Origin: Bradymonas sp963697525
GTDB taxonomy: Bacteria; Myxococcota_A; Bradymonadia; Bradymonadales; Bradymonadaceae
Assembly: GCA_963697525.1 (NCBI GenBank)
Contig: OY969087.1
Location: 62,001 to 126,000, forward strand
Length of the DNA stretch: 64,000 nt
Direction: 5' to 3'
In this document: positions 36,470 to 44,812 of the stretch, one piece after another
How the letters are laid out: each line of letters opens with the position of its first letter
Position numbering within the stretch: position 1 is the first letter of the stretch
Made by a program: the position numbers and the translations under genes
Notes under the pieces: model-generated
The model's input: the letters and a program-made list of their open reading frames with translations, nothing else
Databases searched by the model: none
Told to the model about the DNA's origin: nothing

Positions 36470-38451
36470 GCGAGTCCTCCGAAAGCCGGGCGAGCACCGT
36501 GCGCGCCGCGCTCCATCGAATGGTCGACGACCTCGAGCATCTCGACGCGTTGATCTTTACGACCTTCGGGTTGTCCGTGCCGTTCTTCGAGGACAACGTG
36601 CTCGGCCCACTGGCCAACGAGAAGTTCAAGTTGTCCACCCTGAACGAGATCCACGCGGCCTCCAACTTCTGCGACAAGCACAACCTGGCGGTGTTCTACG
36701 ACGGCCACGCCACCACCGCCATCGACAAGCGCGCGACCTTCGACACCTTTCCGGTGTTTCTGCCAAGCGGCGCCTTCCATCCCAAAGTGGTCGTGGTCTT
36801 CGGACGCGCCCATCAGCAGCCGGTCGTGCGCCTGCTCGTCGCGTCGGCGAACCTGACGCTTTCGGGTTGGGCGAAAAACCGCGAGGTCGTCGCCGTCACC
36901 GACGTCGATCGGCCGGCTGTGGCCGGACCGCTCTCGCAACTTTTGCAGTGGTTATTCGAAACCCAGGGCAGCCGGGAAGCCGAGCTTCGCGAACGCTACG
37001 ACGGGCTGCTCGCCCATCTGGACGCCATCTCGCAGATCTCGTCGGACTCGTCGGAGTCGTCGAGCCGTCGACTCCTGGTCTCCATCCCGTCGCGCACCAA
37101 TTCGCTGATGTCGATCCTTGCCGCCACCGGGGCCGCATCGATGCTTGTCGCCTCGCCGTATTTCGGCCCCCGGGCCCATGCCTATTTTCGGCAGAACTTA
37201 TTTCGAGAAAGTCCAGGCGACATCGACCTGCGGCTGGTGCCCGCCGTCGACGAACACGACCGACTGGCGCTCCTGCAATCCGACGTCGAGACGTTCTGGG
37301 ACGACGACCGGGCACAGCTTGGCCGCCTCGACACGCTCGACGCCGACGCCGACCGCTTCGACCATTTCAAGCTCATCGCCTGGGAGGACACCGCCGTCGT
37401 CGGCTCCCATAATGCCACCGAGGCAGCCCTGGGAAGTGCCGACGGCACCGGCCACAAAAACGTCGAGGTCTCGCTGGCCATGCCCTGCAACTATAGCTCA
37501 TTGGGTTACCAAAGCTACGACGAAATGCCTGCCGGACAGCCCAGCGAAGACGAACTCTTCGACGACCAGCCGCGACGCCAGCTCCCCTGCCGTGTCGAGG
37601 TGACCGCCGACTGGCGAGAGCGTGTGTACACCGTCGAGGCCGACCGGACGCTCGCGGGCTACGAGGTGCGCCTGCCGGGTATCGAGCGGCGCGTGCCCAT
37701 CGAAGAACACGCCGAGGTTCCGTTCTCCTGGCAAACGGACGTCGAACTGCTCGAGCGCCGCTGGTTCGAGGTGTTTCGCCTGCAGGCTGATGGCCCGCGT
37801 CGCATCTATCGCGGCTACATCAACGAGGTGCACTGGCGAGGCTTCCGCCGAGAAGCCGTCATGGAGAGCCTGACCGCCTGCCTGGACGCATGGGTCGAGG
37901 GCACCGCCATCGATGACGCCTTCAAGCCCGACTTCATGCGACCGCTCTCCGAGCAGCTTCGGGTCGACCGCGAGGAGCGGTTGGAGCCGGCCAAGCTCGA
38001 CACGGGCTCCGACGACGTCTTCGAAAATTACTTCCGCCTCTTTCGCGCGACACGCTCGTTTTGGGAGCGCTTCGAAAACACACTGACCAGGCAGAGCGGC
38101 GAGCCGGACGTCGAAGGTGCCGCGCGTCTGCTGCACTCGGCGCCCGGAAGCCTGCAGCGCGTCATCGAACTCATCGAGGAGCGTACCGGCAAAGAAGACG
38201 ACCCGTGGTCGGTCTACCGATTCGTGCTCGTTCACGAGGTCGCGCGCCTCATCAAACAAGCGCGCGAGGCCCTACAGGAGCGCCGGGCGACCGAGTTGCA
38301 GGACACGCTCGACGAACTCGACGCCCGGGCGTCGGCGCTATGTGAAACGTTCGAAGCGCACCCCGCCTGGGCAGGAGTCATGCAACAGGGAGATACAGAC
38401 GTTCTGAACTACGTGTTGGAGGAGCTCGGTTATGCCGACGCCGTTCAGTAA
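36466..38451 (+). CDS. Phospholipase D-like nuclease-domain protein
   Basis: 661 aa, ATG overlapping the previous stop. Two HKD-type half-sites are present: FHPKVVVVFG followed by RLLVASANLTLSGWAKNREV, and FDHFKLIAWEDTAVVGSHNA with TEAALG. This is the PLD superfamily arrangement used by nucleases such as those of restriction-type systems. Residues after about 400 form a long helical C-terminal region (VFENYFRLFRATRSFWERFE, LIEERTGKEDDPWSVYRFVL) without a recognised domain. Ends 20 bases inside the downstream helicase gene. Likely the DNA- or RNA-cleaving subunit of the operon. Confidence 0.85.
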   Translation: MSESSESRASTVRAALHRMVDDLEHLDALIFTTFGLSVPFFEDNVLGPLANEKFKLSTLNEIHAASNFCDKHNLAVFYDGHATTAIDKRATFDTFPVFLPSGAFHPKVVVVFGRAHQQPVVRLLVASANLTLSGWAKNREVVAVTDVDRPAVAGPLSQLLQWLFETQGSREAELRERYDGLLAHLDAISQISSDSSESSSRRLLVSIPSRTNSLMSILAATGAASMLVASPYFGPRAHAYFRQNLFRESPGDIDLRLVPAVDEHDRLALLQSDVETFWDDDRAQLGRLDTLDADADRFDHFKLIAWEDTAVVGSHNATEAALGSADGTGHKNVEVSLAMPCNYSSLGYQSYDEMPAGQPSEDELFDDQPRRQLPCRVEVTADWRERVYTVEADRTLAGYEVRLPGIERRVPIEEHAEVPFSWQTDVELLERRWFEVFRLQADGPRRIYRGYINEVHWRGFRREAVMESLTACLDAWVEGTAIDDAFKPDFMRPLSEQLRVDREERLEPAKLDTGSDDVFENYFRLFRATRSFWERFENTLTRQSGEPDVEGAARLLHSAPGSLQRVIELIEERTGKEDDPWSVYRFVLVHEVARLIKQAREALQERRATELQDTLDELDARASALCETFEAHPAWAGVMQQGDTDVLNYVLEELGYADAVQ

Positions 38452-40072
38452 TATGCTGCGGGCCGATGTCGAACTCTTCTCGAAGCCCGTGGCGGTCGAG
38501 CAATTCCAGAAGCTCGTCGACTTCTGCTCGGAGGGCATCGAGGCCCAAACAGCCGTCGAACAGGCTCGCGGCACGACCGCCCTGTACAACATCCTGTGCA
38601 AGGAGCCCGTCGCCTACCTCGCCGACGAGGTCGGCATGGGCAAGACCTACCAGGCGCTCGGGCTCATCGCGCTGGCCTGGCACTTCAAGCCCGACGCGCG
38701 CATCCTCGTCATCGCCCCGCGCGCCGCCGTCCAGGAGAAGTGGCATCGCGACTACGCAAACTTCGTGTCCAACAACGTCCTCGTCGACGACAACACGCTG
38801 CGCGACGCGCTTCTCGGCAAGCCCGTCCACAAGGCGCGCATGTGCGCCAATCTGATCGAGCTCACCCGGCAGACGCTCGACGACCCTCGCCAGCTCTTCC
38901 TGGCGCGGCTGTCGTCGTTTTCGTTTCTGGCGCACTCCCTCGGCGTTCGCTCCAAGGATGAAGTGGTCACCGCCGGCGATGTCACCCATGCCTTGCACGG
39001 ACACGGCTTGTACGTTCCCGCGCTCGACGACGACGCGGCGCGGCGAACGCTCGATGGCTCGCACCCCCAGAACGTCGAGTGCGCGCGGCAGATGCTCGCG
39101 CTCTTGCCGCGCTTCGACCTGGTGGTGGTCGACGAAGCCCAGAAGCTTCGCAACAAGGGGCGCAATATCTTCACGAAGGTCTTTTCGACCCTGCTTCGGC
39201 TTCGCGCCGACGAGGAGGTCGCGGCCGAAAAGATGCCCCGGCTCGTGCTGATGAGCGCCACGCCGGCACACCGCGCCGAGCGCGACATCTACACCCAGCT
39301 ATCGTACGCGCACCCCGACGCGATGGTCGTCGCCGAGCGGACGCCCGAGCGTCGCCAGGCGTATATGAACCGGTTCTTCGTGCGGCGATTGCGACGCCTC
39401 GCCGGCCACTCCAAATACGACTACCGGCGCGAGCGCGCCGTCGCCCGTGAGAGCGAGGAGCAGACGCCCGAAGCCATCGTCGACGAGCTATTTTTGGCGC
39501 TCGTCCAGAAGCGCCTCGAGCAGGCGCTGACGCACCGAAAGCACCTGAACACCTCGCTCAAGGTCGGATTTTTGGAGACCTTCGAGAGCTATGAGCCGTC
39601 GGACCTCGACAGCAACCAAAGCGAAGCCGGCGAGGCCGGCGAAGAGACGACGGTGGCGACGCACTACGACACCGACGACGAGCACGTCGCCCCGGACCAC
39701 GCCGTCCTCAAGACGCTCGCCAGGGAGTTCCACGAGCGCACGTCGCGCAAGCTGCCGCCGCATCCCAAGCAAAGGCTCGTCGACGAGGCCGCCTACGACT
39801 CCTTCGAATCGCACCAGCCCGAGAATGTGCGACAGCGGCCGATTTTGGGAGGTCAAAGCGGGAACCTCACGGGTACTTCGGCCAGTATTCATGCGGGCAT
39901 TTCGGGTACTTACCGACGAAGAAGGTGGACTTCGAAGCACTTTCGCCTCGCCCGCCCCAGAACCTCCCAGGAGGCTCCCTGGAGGGTCTTGGTGGACTAC
40001 AGGTGGACTATGGCCCACCGGCAAGAACCTCTCCAGATCCTTTCACAGGCAGCACAGAAAACCGCCCGTTAG
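38432..40072 (+). pseudogene. SNF2-like helicase, C-terminal half lost at about 39830
   Basis: The frame starts at ATG 38432, overlapping the PLD gene. It carries helicase domain 1 only: EVGMGKTYQALGLIALAWHF (Walker A), ILVIAPRAAVQEKWHRDYAN, FDLVVVDEAQKLRNKGR (Walker B) and RLVLMSATPAHRAERDIYTQ. The sequence is family-like to about residue 465 (KQRLVDEAAYDSFES). It then becomes Arg/Ser/Gly-rich non-family sequence (GISGTYRRRRWTSKHFRLAR) and stops at 40072. Helicase motifs IV-VI are missing and are not found elsewhere in the window. The break coincides with the left end of the integrase-bearing element, so the gene was probably interrupted by it. The truncated protein could still bind ATP but should not translocate. 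Confidence 0.75.
39861..39974. repeat. Left arm sites of the putative element
   Basis: Contains GAACCTCACGGGTACTTC (39862-39879), a second CGGGTACTTAC (39903-39913), and CCCAGAACCTCCCAGGAGG (about 39957-39974). Counterparts lie in inverted or direct orientation at 53286-53303 (AAGGAACCTCCTGGGGAC) and 53414-53446. Clustered short sites next to an integrase are typical of recombinase arm-binding sites. Confidence 0.5.
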
Positions 40073-40176
40073 GTAGACTCCGCTCCCGTGAAATTGTGGA
40101 GTGCCACTGGACGGCGCCCAGCTTCCGTCTGTTATGATCGCAGCAGCACACGACGATACCCAGACGCGGAGGGGAC

Positions 40177-41361
40177 ATGACCCAGCACCAGAACATCACG
40201 TTACTCGACGACGGACGTTATCAAATCCGATTTCGGTACACGGATCCGCTGACCGGCGAGATGAAGAACGTCCGCCGCCACTTCGACGGCACGCTGCGCG
40301 AGGCCATTGCCGAACGGGATCGGCTCAAGGTTGCCGCGCGGAAAGGCGAGTTGTACCGCAAAGACAAGGCGTCCAATCGAGCGACCGTCGGAGACCTGTA
40401 CCCGCGGTGGAAAGAGCATCGTGGCTCTCGGGCAGGCCGACGGGCTCGCAGTCTCGCGCCCTCGACGCTCAAGAAGCAGCACGCCGTTCTCGACAACCAC
40501 ATGCTCCCGGCGATGAAGTCGTGGATCGTCGCCGAGATCCAGCTTCACCACCTCGAGGGGCTGACCGACACCTGGGCCATGGAGACGAAGAAGAGCGGCG
40601 AGCTATATTCGCCGGCCACGGTCAATTATTGGATCCGCGCGACCAAGGTCTTCTTGAAGTGGTGCTTCCGCCGGGTGGGACGAGACACCCGCATCGTCGA
40701 CGAGTGGAGCAAACTGCCCCTGCCGGAGAAGACGCGCAACAAAGGGCTCGCCCTGAGTCCGCCACAGGCGCGCAAACTGCTCGCGACGATGAAGAACGAA
40801 TCGCCGCAGTGGTACCCGTTGACGCTCGTCCTGTTGGTGTCGGGTCAGCGGTTCTCGACGGTGAGCGCGCTCAAATGGGAGGATCTGAACCGCGAACGCG
40901 GCTACATCGAGTTCAACAAGTCGCAGGTTCTCGGCGAAGTGCGCCGCGGCAGCAAGACCGGCCAGATTCTACGGCTGCCCGTTCCGGACCAGGTGTTCGA
41001 GGTGCTCGAGGGACGGCACGCCCAAATGCGGGAGAAGAAGCATCCTGGCCTTTCGACGGGGCTGGTGTTCCCGGCCAAGATCAATCCCGAAAAGGCCGCC
41101 AACGACGGCTACATGACCCCGGCGAGCCTGCACAAGCCGCTCAATGAGGCGTGCGAGAAAGCCAAGATCCCGCGGGTGAGCCCGCACGATCTGCGGCGAA
41201 CGTTCAATTCGCTTGCGTTGGAGGCAGGCTTATCGGCGCACCTTCTGAGGACGATCACTGGCCATACTGAGGAGATGACGGACCATTACTACCGTGACAC
41301 CAAAGAAGGACGACAGCAGATCACGGACGCCATCTGCGATGAGTTGTTTTCCGCGGAGTGA
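40177..41361 (+). CDS. Tyrosine recombinase/integrase
   Basis: 394 aa, ATG 40177 with GGAGGGG upstream. An N-terminal arm-binding-like region (DGRYQIRFRYTDPLTGEMK) precedes a core-binding SAM-like domain (STLKKQHAVLDNHMLPAMKS). The catalytic domain has all expected residues: R225 in SGQRFSTVSALKWEDL, K260 in GSKTG, H337/R340 in SPHDLRRTFNSLALEAG, H363 in ITGHTEEMTDHYYR and the nucleophile Y372 (or Y371). Complete and probably active. It should catalyse site-specific integration and excision of the element at about 39.8-53.5 kb. Confidence 0.93.
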   Translation: MTQHQNITLLDDGRYQIRFRYTDPLTGEMKNVRRHFDGTLREAIAERDRLKVAARKGELYRKDKASNRATVGDLYPRWKEHRGSRAGRRARSLAPSTLKKQHAVLDNHMLPAMKSWIVAEIQLHHLEGLTDTWAMETKKSGELYSPATVNYWIRATKVFLKWCFRRVGRDTRIVDEWSKLPLPEKTRNKGLALSPPQARKLLATMKNESPQWYPLTLVLLVSGQRFSTVSALKWEDLNRERGYIEFNKSQVLGEVRRGSKTGQILRLPVPDQVFEVLEGRHAQMREKKHPGLSTGLVFPAKINPEKAANDGYMTPASLHKPLNEACEKAKIPRVSPHDLRRTFNSLALEAGLSAHLLRTITGHTEEMTDHYYRDTKEGRQQITDAICDELFSAE

Positions 41362-41667
41362 GTGAACGGAGATCCCCTGTGATCTCGCCTAAATTCGGCC
41401 ATCTAGGGCTAGAAAATGGACGTAGCTGGCTCACGCGACTTTTCCCGACAGCATTCGGGGCGAACTTTGAAAGTGCCGGCGCTGGAGGTCTGCAATAACC
41501 CGTTTGGACTCCGATTGCCACTGTGCAAGACGCAATCATCGACGTACAAGCGAGCAGATCGCCAAGAATTTAGCGTTACGAGACTTATACTTGTCTATAA
41601 GCTTCCTCACCGCTAGCTTTTCTGCAGGCAGTTGCGGCGTGATCGCCTCTTCACAAGACCAGACCTT
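41362..41667. other. 306-base gap after the integrase; weak hairpin at 41369-41386
   Basis: Eight bases after the integrase stop is GAGATC-CCCTGT-GATCTC (stem 6, loop 6), with no following T-run, so it is at best a weak terminator. The rest is AT-richer than the flanks and must include the promoter of the IrrE-like pair. I see no gene or clear promoter. Confidence 0.35.
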
Positions 41668-42090
41668 ATGAGCATACGCCAAAAATTCAATCCGAAGCGC
41701 AAGCTACGAGAGCCACGTGCAAGTGAAGAAGAACGACAAGCGTGGCTCAATGATGTGCAATACGCTGGAAACCCCGTTCACAAGCGGAACCCGGGGGATT
41801 TTGGCCTTACGCCGCCAGCGAATCCAAGTCCGGACAAAACTCTTTGTGACGGTGCGGAGATTTTCGAGAAGGCGAGAGCTCAAGAACTTCTTGAGGAAGG
41901 AATCCGACGTGGCCTAGTGAGCGCACAGGAGCGCGGCGAGTTTCCGCAGAATATTTGGGTAGTAACCTCCACCGGGATTCCGCTTGAGGCTCAGCTTGAA
42001 AACCAAGTAATGGGCACATATCACGGTTATCCCTTAGCCAGTAACGATCCACTTCGTGAGAAGGTTCTAGAGTGGTGGGAGGACGAATGA
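41668..42090 (+). CDS. Small partner protein of the IrrE-like protein
   Basis: 140 aa from ATG 41668 (MSIRQKFNPKRKLREPRASE). The N-terminus is basic and probably disordered. The C-terminal half has a folded-looking segment, ERGEFPQNIWVVTSTGIPLE, AQLENQVMGTYHGYPLA, recurrent in small proteins encoded directly before degenerate ImmA/IrrE proteins. The gene ends in an ATGA overlap with the downstream gene. There is no clear ribosome site, and the base composition is AT-richer than the chromosome. Function unknown; a toxin-antitoxin-like or sensor pair is possible. Confidence 0.7.
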   Translation: MSIRQKFNPKRKLREPRASEEERQAWLNDVQYAGNPVHKRNPGDFGLTPPANPSPDKTLCDGAEIFEKARAQELLEEGIRRGLVSAQERGEFPQNIWVVTSTGIPLEAQLENQVMGTYHGYPLASNDPLREKVLEWWEDE

Positions 42091-43382
42091 ATCAGCACTT
42101 GGAATTCAATTTGAGTTGGGAACAACTCAACACTGGGGAAGATGCGGAGCGTGCCACTTACGCAAGTCTCGCACTTCTCGCAGATGGACAGACAGTTACG
42201 AGAGTCGAGGATCAGTTGGCCAAGACAACTCGGTCCGTTGTCCGCGTTGCTGCTTATCCCCTCGCGCTCTGGTTCGCATCCAATTGGTGGCGGCTGAGGT
42301 GGGAAGGTCCGCGAAAGAGAGGCGGAGACCACGATTGGGTCATGTCGCATCGATTGTCGGCAGCGGGCGGAGGGTATGTGTGGCCAGACCTCGAAATCGT
42401 GAGTCACGGTGAGTATGTAAGCCTTTGCTCCCAAGAAACATCATCGAACAACGTCGATTCGATCACCTATCTGGGTAATGTCGACGTGTCTCTGCCGGCG
42501 GATGAGTTCGTTGCTGCATTGGACGGTTTCATAGATTCGGTAATTGCTCGCCTGCGTGTTCGTGAAGTGGAAGAGACTCCGCTTCAGGAGCTTTGGACGC
42601 TCGTGCGAAAGGAACGTACAGAACCTTCAATTAGCGAATTTCGGCGGCTAGAGGCATTACTCGGCTTTGACGCAGAAGAAGGTCCTCACTTGCAGATTGA
42701 AGCTCTTATCGAAGCGGGCAAGCGATTGGGACGTGAAGCTGTTGCGGAAGTGGCTGCAACTTCGACAGAAGTGCCTGATTTGGGAGCCATTGAAGAAGCT
42801 CTTCGGGAAGCCGATCGAGTTGCGGTTCAAAACTGTGCCTCACTCCGCGAGTACGTGGCGGGAACCTCAGACTATCGCTATTCTTGGCAGCGAGGGGAAG
42901 AAGCTGGACGCATCGTTCGAAATGAAATTGGACGGCCGCAGGGTCCGCTAGATGATTCGATTCTTGAAGAATGGCTTTCGTTGCCGGCGAATGTACTTCA
43001 AGACCCTTCTGCAACAAGGAATGTACCATTTGCAGCCGCACTGAGGGAGAATGCCGATTCGGAAGAAATGCGGGTTCTTTTTCGAAGCTCGTTTCATTCA
43101 GGCCGTCGGTTCGAAATTGCGCGGCTTCTCGGTGATCATCTTGTGTCGGCCCCACGTGGTGATCGAATGATGCCCGCGACCCAAGCGAAGACCGCACGCC
43201 AAAGCACGCAACGTGCATTCGCTGCAGAATTGCTTTTACCGTGGAAGGACTTAGTCGAGCAGATCGGAGACGATCCTGACGACGACGAGCGAATTGAAGA
43301 CATTGCGGTAGAGTATCAAGTGTCACCCTTGCTTGTGCGCACCCGCTTGGTGAGCAAAGGGCTATCAAACCATTCCCTTTGA
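42087..43382 (+). CDS. Degenerate ImmA/IrrE-like peptidase-fold protein
   Basis: 431 aa, ATG 42087 (GGAGGACGA upstream, overlapping the preceding stop). The C-terminal 130 residues follow the ImmA/IrrE pattern: RSSFHSGRRFEIARLLGDHL, PATQAKTARQSTQRAFAAEL, LLPWKDLVEQIGDD and the end IAVEYQVSPLLVRTRLVSKG. The zinc-binding HExxH is absent (RRFEIARLLG stands in its place), so peptidase activity is unlikely. The N-terminal region (WFASNWWRLRWEGPRKRGGD, DHDWVMSHRLSAAGGGYVWP) is a separate domain common to this subfamily. Such proteins accompany defence and mobile genes; a sensing or regulatory role is inferred. Confidence 0.72.
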   Translation: MNQHLEFNLSWEQLNTGEDAERATYASLALLADGQTVTRVEDQLAKTTRSVVRVAAYPLALWFASNWWRLRWEGPRKRGGDHDWVMSHRLSAAGGGYVWPDLEIVSHGEYVSLCSQETSSNNVDSITYLGNVDVSLPADEFVAALDGFIDSVIARLRVREVEETPLQELWTLVRKERTEPSISEFRRLEALLGFDAEEGPHLQIEALIEAGKRLGREAVAEVAATSTEVPDLGAIEEALREADRVAVQNCASLREYVAGTSDYRYSWQRGEEAGRIVRNEIGRPQGPLDDSILEEWLSLPANVLQDPSATRNVPFAAALRENADSEEMRVLFRSSFHSGRRFEIARLLGDHLVSAPRGDRMMPATQAKTARQSTQRAFAAELLLPWKDLVEQIGDDPDDDERIEDIAVEYQVSPLLVRTRLVSKGLSNHSL

Positions 43383-43621
43383 AAAAGTTTCAATCTGTTC
43401 GGTTCAGCATCCTTGCCACCGCAACCGACGGCGCCGGAAGCGCCAATGACTTGTTGGGCGAGGACCATCGCAGAAAACATTTCACACGTATCGCCAGAAA
43501 AGAGTGCTGCTCCCCAGGCGGGTTTAGATTACACGACCGCCCAGCACACATTTTCGTCTTCGACGCTTGAGGCTTGATGATCTTGTCAGGCATTCACAGT
43601 TGAATCGGCCTATCGTCAACT

Positions 43622-44653
43622 TTATTGCTCATCCAGATCGTTTTCGTCCTCCAACTTCTGACGTTGCTCAAGCAGCGTTGACTGAATCGAGAAATTGGCA
43701 GCGGCCGCAGGAAAGCTCGATTGGAGCCGATAGGCGAGTTCGGAAACATAACTGAACATGAATTCCGCCCGGTCACTCTCAAACGGGGGTCGTTCGTCCT
43801 CGTGGAAAACCGGAAGTACGCGTACGGACCAGTCAGTACCCGCGCGTCTGCGGTTTGCTCCCCAGACTGTGACCGTCGATGAAAAGCGGTAGAACTTTCG
43901 TGTCTCCGGCATCGGCATTCCAAGATTTACAGCCGCCATCTCTTCGCGTAGTACTTTGAGACGGTCGTTCACCTCGCCAAATGCCTTTTCCAACTGCCCT
44001 TCGAGAATCCGCTGAACACCGGCAAAGCGGGGCCGGAGGTTGGTCGACTCGTGAGTCGTGGATGCGTGAATCACATGTTGAAGTGCCTCGATCAGGTTCT
44101 GATGTGCCACGATGCTACCGATTGCGGTCCACTTGTAGTCCCCCTGGGCGAGGCACTCCCGACACTCGCCGAGGAGTTGTCGGAGGTCGTCATTCTGGAG
44201 GAGCTCGACCTGGCTAAACGTACCAAAGTCGCAGTCGTAAAGTGCTTCAAAAGCTGACGAGAGGAATGACCGGGTGAACCGCAATGCCTTTCGAACCGTT
44301 GATGGGTCAGGTGTTTCGCCATGATGCTGCGCTCGGTTCCGGGCTTTGTGGATAGCCTGCAATTGTGAATGATACGGGAAACCGACCCCACAGGCGCTAT
44401 TGCAAAACTTCTCCGCGTGATCCCATAGCTTTCCCCAATCTCGTCTAGCATTGTTCGGCTCCGACGCACCGAGGTGGGCGAGTGAATCTGTCAATGCTAC
44501 ATTCAACATCCTCTCCACGGCGAGGTCGAGGGTGAGAAGCGCCTTGAACCTCTGCAGAGCGTCCTCCTCGACGGCGGCCATGCGCTCAGCGTCGGTGTAC
44601 AAGCTGCGGATCATCACAAGATCGGTCGGATCGGAAGGCGCAAGAATGGTCAT
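43622..44653 (-). CDS. HEPN-like putative RNase protein
   Basis: 343 aa, ATG 44653. The N-terminal half is all-helical and carries HKARNRAQHHG, in which R105-N-x3-H110 is the Rx4-6H motif of catalytic HEPN ribonucleases. Preceding helices (FKALLTLDLAVERMLNVALT) and following ones (STVRKALRFTRSFLSSAFEA) fit the HEPN four-helix bundle. The C-terminal third (FYRFSSTVTVWGANRRRAGT, AGTDWSVRVLPVFH) is a beta-rich domain of unknown role. HEPN proteins are frequent toxins or effectors in abortive infection. It lies downstream of the nuclease/ATPase pair on the same strand, 160 bases away, and may be its effector. The 240-base convergent gap to the IrrE-like gene shows no feature. Confidence 0.68.
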   Translation of the reverse strand: MTILAPSDPTDLVMIRSLYTDAERMAAVEEDALQRFKALLTLDLAVERMLNVALTDSLAHLGASEPNNARRDWGKLWDHAEKFCNSACGVGFPYHSQLQAIHKARNRAQHHGETPDPSTVRKALRFTRSFLSSAFEALYDCDFGTFSQVELLQNDDLRQLLGECRECLAQGDYKWTAIGSIVAHQNLIEALQHVIHASTTHESTNLRPRFAGVQRILEGQLEKAFGEVNDRLKVLREEMAAVNLGMPMPETRKFYRFSSTVTVWGANRRRAGTDWSVRVLPVFHEDERPPFESDRAEFMFSYVSELAYRLQSSFPAAAANFSIQSTLLEQRQKLEDENDLDEQ

Positions 44654-44812
44654 ATCCTGGACATTTTGCGAAGTGTAGATTTTGCGTCCCCGAAGAGCCA
44701 GAAAACGTCGAAGCCTTCGCTCAGGATGCGAAACGACCGGCAGTGGGGTTGGGCATCATTAAGAGCCCTTTGAATGTCGAAATCTTGAAAATAGACTTCA
44801 TCGCTTCGTCTC

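Noticed and set aside
39849..40072. C-terminal tail of the helicase frame as real protein
   Set aside because: Sequence is Arg/Ser/Gly-rich, overlaps the arm sites and has no helicase motif; more likely read-through into the element.
44654..44812. Small frames (26 and 60 codons) between the HEPN and nuclease genes
   Set aside because: No family or supporting conservation; the 26-codon frame has only a weak ribosome site. Left as intergenic.
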